Source: Meghimatium bilineatum
Taxonomy: Eukaryota > Mollusca > Gastropoda > Stylommatophora > Philomycidae
Assembly (NCBI GenBank): GCA_034231615.1
Contig: CM067298.1
Location: 1,617,834-1,681,833, forward strand
Direction: 5' to 3'
Length of the DNA: 64,000 bases
The notes beneath the pieces are model-generated. The model was not told the origin of the DNA. It saw only the letters and a list, made by a program, of their open reading frames with translations, and searched no databases. Below, in pieces: positions 63,760 through 64,000 of this stretch; the first letter of the stretch is position 1, and every line of letters starts with the position of its first letter. A program made the translations under genes and the position numbers.

Positions 63760-64000
63760 ATTTGGAGACACTCAGTAAACTACTATAACTTACACAAACA
63801 CAGCAACCAGAAATTAGAATAGACAATGCTGAAATCAAAAGACAACAGATCAAGTGGTTTTCACAGGCTTCCAGACTACCAACAGATAGCATGCCACAAA
63901 GGGCCATGACACATAGACATAATGGTTATAAAGCCAGAGGCAGACCATGTAAAAGATGGATCACAGAAATCAAAGAAGCCACAGGAACAAGCTTACAAAC
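63760..64000 (+). pseudogene. LINE ORF2 C-terminal tail, cut by the window edge
   Basis: Reads RQQIKWFSQASRLPTDSMPQ, RAMTHRHNGYKARGRPCKRW and ITEIKEATGTSLQT, a third variety of LINE tail (GxKARGRP.KRW...I). Continues past 64,000. Confidence 0.7.

Overview
Organism: this is animal nuclear DNA. Genes are split by GT-AG introns, the sequence is AT-rich, and it carries APE-type LINEs, short SINE-like repeats and mariner/pogo-type DNA transposon relics. By my count of array spans, about a quarter of the window is minisatellite or satellite DNA. The KCTD9 orthologue and the LINE types (EN-RT-RNase H LINEs and LINE tails of the GRPK...RRT kind) fit a lophotrochozoan, most likely a mollusc. That placement is inference. 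No prokaryotic, organellar or viral gene was seen. Layout: 0-3.2 kb holds a broken THAP zinc-finger relic, minisatellites and LINE 3' tails. 4.2-6.8 kb is a 21-22 bp satellite with two higher-order periods (151 and 241 bp). 8.9-9.6 kb is a LINE tail. 11.28-11.82 kb (+) is the apparent last exon of an unrecognised tail-anchored membrane protein with four RRxS motifs. 12-19.6 kb is repeats, tRNA-like SINE heads and LINE debris. From 62,499 down to 19,607 on the minus strand lies one complete gene, an orthologue of KCTD9 (BTB/T1 plus pentapeptide repeats). I reconstructed it as 12 coding exons, 1,155 nt including the stop, 384 aa, with every exon junction in phase. Nearly every intron of it is occupied by mobile or tandem DNA. 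Intron 11 holds a decayed EN-RT-RNase H LINE and mariner relics. Intron 10 holds a 3.76 kb 23-bp satellite flanked by a 17-bp inverted repeat, and a pogo-like MITE. Intron 9 holds a twin-primed (5'-inverted) LINE with an 11-bp target duplication and an RTE-like LINE. Intron 8 holds a SINE split by a 1,334-bp insertion with a 9-bp duplication. Intron 4 holds a full-length LINE (12-bp target duplication) with an intact 1,295-codon ORF. How the parts interact: several minisatellites are built out of the KCTD9 splice junctions themselves. The 5' splice site of exon 2 recurs about 18 times, that of exon 7 recurs several times, the 3' splice site of exon 10 recurs three times, and the array filling intron 1 has a CTAAC branch-point-like motif in nearly every unit. 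A LINE that landed in exon 8 seems to have been tolerated because its 51-bp target duplication also copied the exon end and splice donor. These splice-signal arrays are the most unusual thing in the window.
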